DNA of 64,000 nt from contig NZ_OY787456.1 of the NCBI RefSeq assembly GCF_963678875.1, positions 2,604,001 through 2,668,000 of the forward strand, written 5' to 3'. Positions 15,822 to 23,785 of the stretch are shown piece by piece (within the stretch, counting starts at the first letter, position 1; each line of letters begins with the position of its first letter). The translations under genes and the position numbers were made by a program. The DNA comes from an uncultured Hyphomonas sp. (GTDB taxonomy: Bacteria; Pseudomonadota; Alphaproteobacteria; Caulobacterales; Hyphomonadaceae). The notes under the pieces are model-generated. The model did not search any database. It was not told the origin of the DNA and saw only the letters and a program-made list of their open reading frames with translations.

Positions 15822-17461
15822 AACTCTGGAACCTCCTCGGACGGCCCGCCAAAGTCCGCTTTGGTCTCGCCCTGCTCCTGTCCGCCCTTGCGGGGGCTTC
15901 AAGCATTGCCCTGCTCGGCCTCTCCGGCTGGTTCCTCACCGCTGCGGCCATCGCCGGTTCCGCAGGCGCGGGCTATGTATTCAACCACCTTCATCCCAGC
16001 GCAGGTGTACGCGGGGCCGCCTTCTCCAGAGTCCTGACACGGTATGGCGAACAACTCGTCGGCCATGACGCCACCCTCAGCCTCTCTGCGCGCCTGCGGC
16101 CTCAGCTGTTTGCGGCCAGCGCCGCAGCGCAACGCGGCTTCACATCCATGCCCGCAAAGGAACTCAGCGCACTGATCGACGATGTCGATGCCGCTGAAGC
16201 TGGCTTCCTGCGCGTCTATAGTCCGGCGGCCGCCGTGATCGCCGGCGTGGCCGTTGCGCTGGGCTTTGTCTTTGCAAGCGACTGGATCAGCGGCCTTCTC
16301 GCATCCGGCGCGTTTCTTTGCACAGGCTGGATATTCCCGGCCATGGCTGTGCGCCGGTCCCATCAGGCAGCCGAACATCACGCCCACCAGACCGAGCTGG
16401 CGCGGGAACAGACCTCCCGGCTGGTCGAGAACGCCATCGAACTGGACATTCTCGGCGCCCTCGGCCGCGAAGCGGCGGTGACGCAATCGATGCTGGAACA
16501 GCAGGTTCAGGCCCGCGACATGATCGAGGCACCGTATCGCAATCTCGGCGCCTTCACGGCGACGACCGGCCTTGCCCTGGCGCTGCTGGTCCTCTGGCGC
16601 GCAGCGGAGGTCCAATCCGGCATCGCCATGGCAACCGGCGCCGCGCTGGCCCTGATGGCTGCATTCGAATCCACAGGCGCGATGCTGAAAGTTTTCGATG
16701 CGCGTGCCCGTTCCAGCGTGGCGGCGGACCGTCTGGCCGCCCGGCTGCAGCCGAGCGAAGCCAGCTGGGATCCTCCGCTGGAGTCCGCCCCTGAACTGGA
16801 CAGTCTTTTCCCCCTCACCGCAGAAGGCCTGATGGCCCAGGCGGCACAGAATGCACCAATAATTGGCCCACTGAGCTTAACGGTCGAACCGGGTGCATTG
16901 CTGCAGCTGATCGGGCCGTCCGGCAGCGGCAAGACGACAATCGCCGAGACATTGATGCACCTCCATCCGGTGTCACCAGGAATGCTGCACTATGGTGGCA
17001 CGCCGGCAGAAACGGCACGGATTGCCAGCGTTCTGGCGCACATGGCCATCAGCCCGCAATTCCCCGCCTTCCTTCCCGGCACGCTGGCCGACCAGATGCG
17101 CCTCGCCGCCCCCGAAGCCTCCGACGGAGACATCTGGAGCGCGCTCCGGACAGCCTGCGCTGACGGGTTTGTCGCCGCACGGCCGAAAGGCCTGAACATT
17201 ACATTCTATGAAGGCGAACTGCCTTTTTCGGGCGGAGAATTGCGCCGCCTCGGTCTCGCCCGCGCCCTGCTCGCCAATCCGGAAATCCTGATACTGGATG
17301 AGCCGTTTGCCGGGCTGGAAGCAGACCTCGCCACAAATCTTGCGGCGCAGCTTGATGCCTGGGCTTCAGAGCCCGGCCGGGCCCTGATCGTACTGGCGCA
17401 CAAGCCTGTCGATGCGCTGTTCGAACGTGTCACATCCCGACAGATTCGCATCACGGCATGA
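15815..17461 (+). CDS. cydC: Thiol reductant ABC exporter subunit CydC
   Basis: A 548-residue partner of CydD. The N-terminal membrane domain (LLLSALAGASSIALLGLSGWFLTAAAIAG) matches CydC, and the nucleotide-binding domain has Walker A GPSGSGKTT and Walker B ILILDEPFAGLE. The signature is the shortened LPFSGGELRR, slightly divergent as is usual for CydC. Its ATG lies inside the end of cydD. It is convergent with the PepSY gene, with only four bases between the stops. Confidence 0.95.
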   Translation: MLKLWNLLGRPAKVRFGLALLLSALAGASSIALLGLSGWFLTAAAIAGSAGAGYVFNHLHPSAGVRGAAFSRVLTRYGEQLVGHDATLSLSARLRPQLFAASAAAQRGFTSMPAKELSALIDDVDAAEAGFLRVYSPAAAVIAGVAVALGFVFASDWISGLLASGAFLCTGWIFPAMAVRRSHQAAEHHAHQTELAREQTSRLVENAIELDILGALGREAAVTQSMLEQQVQARDMIEAPYRNLGAFTATTGLALALLVLWRAAEVQSGIAMATGAALALMAAFESTGAMLKVFDARARSSVAADRLAARLQPSEASWDPPLESAPELDSLFPLTAEGLMAQAAQNAPIIGPLSLTVEPGALLQLIGPSGSGKTTIAETLMHLHPVSPGMLHYGGTPAETARIASVLAHMAISPQFPAFLPGTLADQMRLAAPEASDGDIWSALRTACADGFVAARPKGLNITFYEGELPFSGGELRRLGLARALLANPEILILDEPFAGLEADLATNLAAQLDAWASEPGRALIVLAHKPVDALFERVTSRQIRITA

Positions 17462-17465
17462 GCGA

Positions 17466-18587
17466 TCAGCCTTTTGCGGTCTGCTTCATGCGGATCAGAC
17501 GGCGAATGGCCAGTGAGATGCCGGTGTAAACGAGTACGATGCCCGCGATGGACGCAAGGCCAGCCAGTGTCTGGCCGATGAGCCCGTAGATCTCTCCGGT
17601 ATGCACGAAGCGCAGCCAGCGCCGGGCCTTCAACGCCGGGCTGGACGTGTCTCCGACAGGCGCGCCAATGAAGCCGGAACCATCCCGCGCAACAGTCACG
17701 CTCCGCTTCTTAGAAGGCTGCGTGCCATTGCCCCAGTCGACGGACAGGTCCAGCGTTGCAGCTTCCGGTTCCGGCAGCGTAATGGTCACCCGGCGCCAGT
17801 TCTTGAAGGGCTCAGTGGCTTGAGCGACCAGCGGATCAAGCGGCAGAACCTCTCCTTCCAGTTCCGGTACCTCAACGACAGCCACTTCCTTACCGCCACT
17901 CTGCCCGCCCGGCGTTTCGCCGAAGGCCGCATAGACCAGCTTGTTGGCCCAGCTGTAGGAGAAGACCGCACCCGACACGATGATCAGGAAGAGCGGCACA
18001 AAGCTCCACGCCGCCAGAACATGGTGCCAGTTATAGTGGCGCGCTTTAGCATTCGGCAGGCCGCGGCGGAAGAAGAGCTGCGTCTTCACCAGCGGCCACT
18101 TCCATTTGCGCGGCCACCAGAGCACAACGCCGGAGATCAGCAGCGCGCCGAAAATCAGGTTCGCTGCCCCATTCAAGGCCGCGCCGAGCTCGTTCCGCCC
18201 GCCCGTGAACGCCAGCCAGCGATGGATTCTCATCACGCGACCGAAAAAGGCTTTCATGCCTTCGCCCGCGCCTTCGAGCACTTCGCCCGTATACGGATCG
18301 AGCAGGAGCGTATCCCGCCGGCCTTTGGAAAGTGTCGCGATATGGGCTGGATTGCTTTGAATTATAAGAGCATTTCCCGGAGCGCCGCCCGCCGCCAGAG
18401 CGGCGTCTGCCAGGGCATCGACGCTCAGGGGCTCTGCCCCGGCTGGCGCCTCAACGGCCGCATTCTGTGCGGCAGCCACCATCTGGCGTTCATAGGTCAG
18501 CAGAACGCCTGTCACCGACATCAGCAGGATAAACGCTGCCGCGGCGAGCCCCATGGCAAAGTGTGCCCAAAAGAAAATACGCCGCAT
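17466..18587 (-). CDS. PepSY-associated membrane protein (PiuB-like)
   Basis: A 373-residue inner-membrane protein. It has an N-terminal helix (AHFAMGLAAAAFILLMSVTGVLLTYERQ), a PepSY-type periplasmic stretch (DTLLLDPYTGEVLEGAG), the HRWLAFTG motif, paired helices around LIFGALLISGVVLWWPRKWKW and HHVLAAWSFVPLFLIIVSGAVFSY, and a last helix near the C-terminus. This is the layout of iron-regulated PiuB/PepSY_TM proteins, which act in siderophore-iron reduction or uptake. No receptor lies next to it; the PiuC-like gene is 17 kb away. Confidence 0.85.
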   Translation of the reverse strand: MRRIFFWAHFAMGLAAAAFILLMSVTGVLLTYERQMVAAAQNAAVEAPAGAEPLSVDALADAALAAGGAPGNALIIQSNPAHIATLSKGRRDTLLLDPYTGEVLEGAGEGMKAFFGRVMRIHRWLAFTGGRNELGAALNGAANLIFGALLISGVVLWWPRKWKWPLVKTQLFFRRGLPNAKARHYNWHHVLAAWSFVPLFLIIVSGAVFSYSWANKLVYAAFGETPGGQSGGKEVAVVEVPELEGEVLPLDPLVAQATEPFKNWRRVTITLPEPEAATLDLSVDWGNGTQPSKKRSVTVARDGSGFIGAPVGDTSSPALKARRWLRFVHTGEIYGLIGQTLAGLASIAGIVLVYTGISLAIRRLIRMKQTAKG

Positions 18588-18688
18588 ATCGCAAGCCCCT
18601 TTTTGCTTCCCGTCCGTTTAACGGCCAGGCGCAGAAAACCCGTCGGTGCTCACTGCATCACCTGCAGCACTTGCGCCAGATGACAAAA

Positions 18689-18718
18689 AAGCCCCCGGAT
18701 CCGAAGATCTGGGGGCTT
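18689..18718 (-). terminator. Rho-independent terminator of the hypothetical gene at 18755-19126
   Basis: AAGCCCCC and GGGGGCTT form a strong stem with GGAT/ATCT inside. On the minus strand it is followed by a T-run (complement of the A6 at 18685-18690). It terminates leftward transcription. Confidence 0.8.
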
Positions 18719-18754
18719 CCTTATCTGTGGGCCTGAGCACAAGCTTCAATGATC

Positions 18755-19126
18755 TCAATGCCGGTGTTTCGCGACCTGGTCGATTTTGACATGCACGTCC
18801 TGGTCTCCCGAAATCTCAAGCATGGCCAGGAGCAAAGGAAGCGCCATGTAGGGCGGATGCTTTTCTGACAGGCACATACACCATCCGGGATCCGAGTCCG
18901 TTTGATGGTCTTCAGCCAGTTGAAGGGCGATCTCTTTGCAATCTGTCCAAAAGCTTCGAAGCGCATCCCACCACCCTGCCGGAACGGGCTCGTCACCCTG
19001 CAGGACGCGCTGGGCTTTTGCCAGCGTTACCGCTTCATTCAACCGAGTGCCAATGATGTATACGAGATCCTCCGACCGGATCCCGAGAAATTGCGCGCAA
19101 ACCACAAAACCACAAGATGTAAACAT
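18755..19126 (-). CDS. Hypothetical protein with hairpin-masked ribosome binding site
   Basis: A 123-residue product, starting at ATG 19126 six bases after GTGGGGA. It begins with a short hydrophobic segment containing two cysteines (MFTSCGFVVCAQFLGI) followed by a helical, acidic body (EDLVYIIGTRLNEAVTLAKAQRVL) and a WCMCL motif. I do not recognise the family. It has its own terminator at 18689-18718. The Shine-Dalgarno lies in the 3' arm of a 13-bp inverted repeat (19133-19168), suggesting translational control. An upstream in-frame ATG (19144) would begin inside this hairpin. Confidence 0.6.
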   Translation of the reverse strand: MFTSCGFVVCAQFLGIRSEDLVYIIGTRLNEAVTLAKAQRVLQGDEPVPAGWWDALRSFWTDCKEIALQLAEDHQTDSDPGWCMCLSEKHPPYMALPLLLAMLEISGDQDVHVKIDQVAKHRH

Positions 19127-19132
19127 GGTTGT

Positions 19133-19168
19133 CCCCACAGCCATAGTTAGAAATCTATGCCTGTGGGG
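19133..19168 (-). promoter_or_regulatory. Hairpin sequestering a ribosome binding site
   Basis: CCCCACAG (19133-19140) pairs with CTGTGGGG (19161-19168), and CATAG (19142-19146) with CTATG (19155-19159), around an eight-base AT-rich loop. On the minus strand the 3' arm contains the GTGGGG ribosome binding site of the gene starting at 19126. This is a candidate thermosensor or protein-controlled translational switch. Confidence 0.6.
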
Positions 19169-19312
19169 CTGGATTTTCAACGCTCCCGCAGAATTGTCAC
19201 AGAGATTCCAGGTATCTGCATATCCGTTGGTCACGCAGACGAATTGCTGCAACCGATCGAACGGCACCCGCCTGGCGCATCAACAATGGCACGCGATCTA
19301 GCCGCCAAAAGG

Positions 19313-19349
19313 AAAGCCCCCGAATTCCGCAAGGAATTCAGGGGCTTTT
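19313..19349 (-). terminator. Displaced terminator of the host tRNA-fMet
   Basis: AAAGCCCCCGAATTCC and GGAATTCAGGGGCTTTTT form a near-perfect stem around GCAA, just past the tRNA-fMet 3' fragment. It is homologous to the active terminator at 24418-24455. Its position beside the left attachment fragment indicates it is the original terminator of the rRNA operon, separated by the insertion. Confidence 0.75.
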
Positions 19350-19394
19350 TGGGTGCGGGAGCAGGATTTGAACCTGCGACCTTCAGGTTATGAG
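19350..19394 (-). repeat. Left attachment site: 3' fragment of tRNA-fMet
   Basis: This 45-base stretch matches the 3' half of the intact tRNA-fMet at 24457-24501 (anticodon arm, T arm, acceptor 3' strand). The shared 18-bp core CGACCTTCAGGTTATGAG is at 19377-19394. The fragment has no 5' half, so it is an att remnant and not a tRNA gene. T-stem bases differ from the intact gene in a paired way (GCAGG/CCTGC here, GTAGG/CCTAC there). Confidence 0.9.
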
Positions 19395-19487
19395 AAGTAG
19401 AGACCCCCATCCCTAAAGGGTTGATTATTCTCGGAAACTCCAGATAATGCCCTGTATTTAAAGCATTAGTTCTGGACATCGAGAGAC

Positions 19488-20696
19488 ATGGAAAGCCAGA
19501 AAAAGACAGGGAATACAGCCCCAACTTCTGACACTGGTCTGACACGGCGAAAAACCGTGCGCATAAACGATCAGTTCGTGAAAGCTCTTCAACCGCCACC
19601 GAAGGGCAACCGCGTCGTCTTCGATGATCGCCTGACAGGCTTCGGTGTTCGCATCACGGCCAACAGCAGTATCGCGTTCATTCTGAACTATTCGCTCAAG
19701 GGTCGAGAGCGCCGAATGACCATCGGCCAATATCCCACCTTTACCGTCCTTGCTGCTCGCAAAGAGGCGGAACAGCTTAAAGGGCAAATAGCGCGCGGCA
19801 TCGATCCTTTGGAACGCAGGCAGGCAGACAACACGGCCCCGACTGTGGAGGACATGTGGAAGCGGTATGAGGCCCAGTACCTGCCGAAGCTGGCCGACCG
19901 TAGCCAATCAGACCAACGGGCGATGTTCACAAAATCGATCCTACCTGCAATCGGCAGGAAGAAGGTCGAGGATGTCACTTTCAACGATTGCGAAGCGCTG
20001 CATCGTAAGATCACCAAGGATCGACCTACCCGAGCTAATCGCGTGATTGAGGTGCTTCGACGGAATTTCAATCTGGCGATTAAGTGGGGATGGTTGGATC
20101 GCAACCCAGCCAGCGGTATTGAACGCAACCCCGAGCCAAAACGTGAAAGGTATTTATCACCGCCTGAGATAGAGAGGCTGTTGTCCGCTCTCGATGAACA
20201 CAGAGAAACAACGTCATGTGACGCATTAAAATTCATTCTTCTAACCGGCTGCCGCAAAGGCGAAGCGCTAAATGCAACATGGAGCCAATTCGACAGTGAG
20301 CTGAAGATTTGGACAAAGCCTGCGGCGACTACCAAGCAAAGACGCCTGCACCGAGTTCCAGTTTCATCACCTACTACGGATTTGCTGAAACATCGGAGAC
20401 ACCTCACAGTATCAAAGTTTGTCTTCGATGGAGGTAATGGTTTCGCACTTACCGATATAAAACGCACGTGGATGTCGGTCATAAAAGCTGCGGGCATCAA
20501 AGATGCGAGAGTGCACGATCTACGACACACCTTTGCGAGCATAGCTGTTTCGCAAGGCCAATCACTTCCGGTTGTTGGAGCCCTACTTGGTCATACCCAG
20601 CCACAAACTACGGCGAGATATGCTCACCTCTTTGATGATTCTCTGGCTCAGGCAGTTGAAACCATTTCAAGCCAAATCAGAAATTCAACTTTGTGA
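19488..20696 (+). CDS. int: Tyrosine-type site-specific integrase
   Basis: A 402-residue tyrosine recombinase. The N-terminal DUF4102-type arm-binding domain (DRLTGFGVRITANSSIAFIL...RRMTIGQYP) spans about residues 25-115, a SAM-like core-binding domain about 118-210, and the catalytic domain 220-390. The complete catalytic set is present: R256 (TGCRKGE), K283, H343 and R346 (HDLRHTFA), H369 (LLGHT) and Y378 (ARYAHL). It lies 94 bases inside the left att core, as expected for tRNA-targeted elements. Its codons 13-20 overlap one copy of a 22-bp repeat also found at the right end. Confidence 0.95.
   Translation: MESQKKTGNTAPTSDTGLTRRKTVRINDQFVKALQPPPKGNRVVFDDRLTGFGVRITANSSIAFILNYSLKGRERRMTIGQYPTFTVLAARKEAEQLKGQIARGIDPLERRQADNTAPTVEDMWKRYEAQYLPKLADRSQSDQRAMFTKSILPAIGRKKVEDVTFNDCEALHRKITKDRPTRANRVIEVLRRNFNLAIKWGWLDRNPASGIERNPEPKRERYLSPPEIERLLSALDEHRETTSCDALKFILLTGCRKGEALNATWSQFDSELKIWTKPAATTKQRRLHRVPVSSPTTDLLKHRRHLTVSKFVFDGGNGFALTDIKRTWMSVIKAAGIKDARVHDLRHTFASIAVSQGQSLPVVGALLGHTQPQTTARYAHLFDDSLAQAVETISSQIRNSTL
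19526..19547 (+). repeat. Candidate integrase arm-type site, left copy
   Basis: TTCTGACACTGG followed by TCTGACACGG: two TCTGACAC half-units 12 bases apart. The same 22 bases with one mismatch occur at 24372-24393, each about 90-130 bases inside an att core. A single related TGACACGG lies near 23905. Confidence 0.5.
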
Positions 20697-20828
20697 TCGA
20701 TCAGTATACCCAATCGATTGAAGTGAATCGGGCTTTTGCGAAACGCTCCGGTTCATTTTGATTCAATCGTAGAGATTATCATCGAATAGGTGTTTAATGT
20801 GAAAGACAATAACTTTAGGTAGAGGCAT

Positions 20829-21521
20829 ATGGCTCAAACAATCACACTCGATTGCCCTTGGTGCGGCTCTAAAAAGCAGACGATGGATATATTCTGCGTA
20901 GTGGATGCCAGGCTCAGTCCACCTGGATTATATGCCAACACGGGCGAGGCTCGAACACTGTCCGTTAAATGTCGATCGTGCGAAGGTCTTAGCGTAGCCA
21001 CTGTCGATTTCACTGCAGGTAATTCGAGTCGTGTGGCAGTCGGCAATAGTGGTGATACCACCAAATATATCGATTATGTGGTTTTCCAAATCCCTGAGAA
21101 GATTGGCTACGTGTCGGAGAACTGGCCAGAAGCCGTCAGAGAGAGCATGCTGGACGCTTATGAGGGAAGATCTCCTCGCGCCAAATGCCAATCATACCGC
21201 TCCGCGGTTGAGTTCGGGCTTCGAGAGGCAGGGATAACTGCTGAAGCAGGGCAGACTTTAGGTGCGATATTGTCAGAAGCAAAAAAGAAATTTGCGTTGT
21301 CCGAACCACTGATCGAGCTATGCGATCAGATCAAGGCATTTGGAAATTGGGGACTTCATTGGGCGGAAACAGATTTCGCACCGGAGGACGCAGAAGCAGC
21401 GCAAGAAATTACTCAATCAATCCTGAGCTACCTCTTTGAAATGCCCGCGAGAGTGGAGCTCGCGAAAAAGCGAAGCGATGAAGCAAAGGCAGCGCACCAT
21501 GCCCCGAAAGATAATCCTTAA
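20829..21521 (+). CDS. DUF4145-like protein with N-terminal zinc ribbon
   Basis: A 230-residue cargo protein. The N-terminus is a probable zinc ribbon: CPWCGSK (C9, C12) and later CRSCEG. The C-terminal half (about residues 95-210) reads like DUF4145: PEAVRESMLDAYEGRSPRAKCQSYRSAVEFGLREAG, then LIELCDQIKAFGNWGLHWA. DUF4145 domains occur in restriction-system HsdR subunits and in stand-alone accessory or defence-associated proteins. The molecular role is unknown. It starts behind AGGTAGAGG. Codon use is less GC-rich than that of host genes. Family call by motif recall, not by search. Confidence 0.6.
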   Translation: MAQTITLDCPWCGSKKQTMDIFCVVDARLSPPGLYANTGEARTLSVKCRSCEGLSVATVDFTAGNSSRVAVGNSGDTTKYIDYVVFQIPEKIGYVSENWPEAVRESMLDAYEGRSPRAKCQSYRSAVEFGLREAGITAEAGQTLGAILSEAKKKFALSEPLIELCDQIKAFGNWGLHWAETDFAPEDAEAAQEITQSILSYLFEMPARVELAKKRSDEAKAAHHAPKDNP

Positions 21522-21929
21522 CCTGCAACATATCGCAGGGTCGCAAATTATTCGCCGCCAAGCGTGACACGGCAGGGTCACGCTTGGCGGCAAACTCCAT
21601 CATGCGACAATACTGCCAGATGTGGTTTGGAATGATTTCCTAGTTCGGCGCGGAAAATCGAAGACGTCGGCAGACATACAAAGACATTTGCATTTTCAAT
21701 GTTGACTTGAAACGGACATTCGGTTTGTTTTCACGCAGGCCCGAAGCAAGAGAAAGCGGGACCCACTCAGGCGGCACCCCTCGCACAAGGCGAGCCAGAT
21801 CCGAGACTTGAGTGAAAGGTCAAGCGCAACCGCATAGAGACTGAGAAGCGCAAACCAGTACGGCCTAACCCCATCACTTGGGGTCTTCATTCGCAAGAAT
21901 GGAGACCGCCCCGATATTGGAGGTTTGGT
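21522..21929. other. Intergenic region within the element with a long perfect palindrome
   Basis: I find no protein gene. It contains the inverted repeat at 21554-21591 and, toward the right, AT-rich sequence (21670-21735) containing TTGACTTGAAACGG that may hold the promoter for the AlpA-rep gene group. Confidence 0.4.
21554..21591. repeat. Perfect 15-bp inverted repeat downstream of the DUF4145-like gene
   Basis: GCCGCCAAGCGTGAC (21554-21568) and its exact reverse complement (21577-21591) are separated by eight bases. There is no T-run on either side, so it may be a terminator of low quality, a protein-binding site or a replication-related cruciform. Confidence 0.7.
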
Positions 21930-22127
21930 TTGCCAAACGTATCGACTGAATTCTTGACGTGGGAAGAAGCTGCAGAGTTTCTGCGCGTCAACAAACGTAC
22001 CCTCGCCCGCTGGTATGCCGAGGGTATTGGCCCACCACGCATCAAGCTCGAACGGCAGGTGCTCTACAGCAAAGACAGTCTCGTTGAATGGCTGCTTTCC
22101 AAGGAGAGCAAACCATGCCGAGCATAG
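21930..22127 (+). CDS. AlpA/excisionase-type helix-turn-helix protein
   Basis: A 65-residue protein: FLTWEEAAEFLRVNKRTLARWYAEGIGPPRIKLERQVLYSKDSLVEWLLS is a MerR-like HTH_17 domain, as in AlpA and Xis. It starts with TTG, supported by GGAGG six bases upstream. It would act as an excision or transcription factor of the element. Its end overlaps the ATG of a small ORF, which in turn overlaps rep, so three genes are likely translated as a coupled group. Confidence 0.85.
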   Translation: MPNVSTEFLTWEEAAEFLRVNKRTLARWYAEGIGPPRIKLERQVLYSKDSLVEWLLSKESKPCRA

Positions 22128-22207
22128 AGCAATTGCTTGGGGGGTTCCCTGTAACACCCCCCCCTACGGATACATTGTTGGTGGTGCGTCGTGGAACTAC
22201 TGCATAA
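22115..22207 (+). CDS. Small ORF (30 aa) bridging the AlpA-type gene and rep
   Basis: ATG 22115 follows AAGGAG with ideal spacing and overlaps the end of the AlpA-type gene. The peptide begins MPSIEQLLGGFPVT, has PPPTDTLLVV, and ends at TAA 22205-22207, 17 bases inside rep. It is either a real small protein or a leader whose translation opens the GTG start of rep. The GC-rich hairpin at 22139-22164 lies within it. Confidence 0.5.
   Translation: MPSIEQLLGGFPVTPPPTDTLLVVRRGTTA
22139..22164 (+). repeat. G6/C8 hairpin just upstream of rep: candidate nick site or translational control element
   Basis: GGGGGGTT (22139-22146) pairs with AACACCCCCC (22153-22162), with a CA bulge. It ends 27-30 bases before the rep start. 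Stable hairpins next to rep genes are typical of double-strand origins of rolling-circle elements. Alternatively it controls rep translation. Confidence 0.4.
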
Positions 22208-23330
22208 GGGGTTCGACGCGCTCGACCTCGCTTATGCTGTCCATTTCCCCGCTCATCACATGCCAAAGCTTCAAGCGGCGAAGCAGCGGGCAATGGAAAT
22301 CGGACAGTCCGTCCCGGTGTGGCTGGGCGATGTCGCCTTCAATATCGCGTCGACTGGCGCCCGAGGTGGTTACACGTTTCGATGTGACACCGGCTCGCTC
22401 GGGGAAATCTGGTTTCTGAAGAAACCCAGCACGAACGACCCGTGGGGCGTTCGTATATCGGTCTCGGCGGTGCAGTGCGCGATCATGGGCCTCGCCGGGG
22501 TCAAACGGAGAATTGAGGAAAAGTTCGAGAAACTTGGAGTGGCTCTGCGACAAGGTCAGGAGAGCATCGCCCGCGTAGATTTCGCCCTGGACTTCATCAT
22601 TCCGAATTTCAAACTCGTCGCGGACAACTTCGTCATGCATCCGCGATTCACTCGGATGCGACATGCCGAGATCACGGAATACAAAGAGGCTGGCAAAACT
22701 GGCCGCACTCAGTCTGTGACGGTCGGCAAGAATCCCGGCCGGCAGATCATCATCTATGACAAGCGGGCCGAGGTGCTGGCAAAAGGCAACTCTCACTGGC
22801 CGGTAGTTTGGAACAGAGCGCGAGAGCAACAGGGCCTTCCCGCGATAGACCTGCACGACAGAGAGGCCAGCCAGATATGGCGCGTCGAACTGCGGGCTTA
22901 CAAGAACCACCTGAAAGAGGATTGGGGTGTCGCATCATGGTGGCAACTTCAGGAAAAGCTGCCCGCGATCTTCAATAGTCTGCTCTCGGACATTCGATAC
23001 ACAGCCCCTTCTCTGGATATGAACCGGTCCAGATGGCCGGATCATTTGCTGTGGACCCGCGTACGCGCTGAGCTTCAGGGCAAACTTTCTGAGATGAAAA
23101 GCTTCGCCACTGAAAGCGCAATCAAAGAACTCCTGCAGGCTGAACGGGATGACATGCTGAAGGCCCAGATCGCCGGATGCCTGATCGCCCTCGCAGCAAA
23201 TCGCAACATAGAATTCGTCGGCCTCTCTGCTTTCGCACGGAAAGCATCAGAGGAAATTGAATCCATGTTCCGTGAAGACCCGGCGAAAACGGAACGCAAA
23301 CTATCCCTAGCAAAAGGAAAACTCGCATGA
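22191..23330 (+). CDS. Rep_trans/NicK-like replication initiator (rolling-circle nickase)
   Basis: A 379-residue protein with motifs of the Rep_trans (PF02486-like) nickases: ARVDFALDF (127-135), SVTVGKNPGRQIIIYDKRAEV (175-195, matching the 'iGsr...iRiYDK..E' block of NicK/MobT) and WRVELRAYKNHLKEDW (230-245, the 'RlElr' block). Y189 is a candidate for the nicking tyrosine. Such proteins nick an origin to start rolling-circle replication, and some double as conjugative relaxases. The start is GTG with a weak site, probably coupled to the small ORF. The end overlaps the next gene as ATGA. No helicase or coupling protein is nearby. Confidence 0.75.
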   Translation: MELLHKGFDALDLAYAVHFPAHHMPKLQAAKQRAMEIGQSVPVWLGDVAFNIASTGARGGYTFRCDTGSLGEIWFLKKPSTNDPWGVRISVSAVQCAIMGLAGVKRRIEEKFEKLGVALRQGQESIARVDFALDFIIPNFKLVADNFVMHPRFTRMRHAEITEYKEAGKTGRTQSVTVGKNPGRQIIIYDKRAEVLAKGNSHWPVVWNRAREQQGLPAIDLHDREASQIWRVELRAYKNHLKEDWGVASWWQLQEKLPAIFNSLLSDIRYTAPSLDMNRSRWPDHLLWTRVRAELQGKLSEMKSFATESAIKELLQAERDDMLKAQIAGCLIALAANRNIEFVGLSAFARKASEEIESMFREDPAKTERKLSLAKGKLA

Positions 23331-23701
23331 GTAACCTCACCCCCTTCGGCGCATGCGTCGAATATCTTCGTATCCCCTACGCAGAGTTGGCAGAAATTTT
23401 GTCGGATATTTCCGACGAGTATTACAACGCTCAACGCGCAAAGATGGTGTGCCATGGAAAGCTGCCCGTCCCAGCATTTGCATGGACCGCCTTGAGAGAG
23501 GCTGACCGGATCCTCGACATGCGCCGCGATCAATTCCTGTTTCTGCACGAACAAAATGGCGGCGGTCGCTTTGTTGTAACACAGGACGATTTAACTCCGC
23601 CTCAGCTTCGGCGCGTCCTAGTTCGCACGATGTTGAAACTCGAAGGTGGTGCACCAGTAGAGATGGTTCGTCAGCCGGGAACGACATGGGGGTGGGCATA
23701 G
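23327..23701 (+). CDS. Hypothetical protein of the integrative element
   Basis: A 124-residue protein starting in the ATGA overlap with rep, so clearly in the same operon. It is mostly helical in appearance (YAELAEILSDISDEYYNAQRAK...AWTALREADRILDMRRDQFLFL), with a polar C-terminus ending WGWA. No family recognised. Its fixed position after rep suggests a replication accessory or copy-control protein (inference). Confidence 0.7.
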   Translation: MSNLTPFGACVEYLRIPYAELAEILSDISDEYYNAQRAKMVCHGKLPVPAFAWTALREADRILDMRRDQFLFLHEQNGGGRFVVTQDDLTPPQLRRVLVRTMLKLEGGAPVEMVRQPGTTWGWA

Positions 23702-23746
23702 ACACCAGAACTCTTCAATGGCGGAATCATCTAACCCCAAAACCAA

Positions 23747-23771
23747 GGGTTTGGTGCTTGCACCAAAACCC
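23747..23771 (+). repeat. Hairpin after the last element gene
   Basis: GGGTTTGGTGC pairs with GCACCAAAACCC (one bulged A) around TT. It begins 46 bases after the stop of the last gene and has no T-run. Confidence 0.55.
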
Positions 23772-23785
23772 ATGAGCAGCTCACA

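Noticed and set aside
19350..19394. Second tRNA-fMet gene
   Set aside because: Only the 3' half is present; the sequence diverges right after the att core, so it is an attachment remnant.
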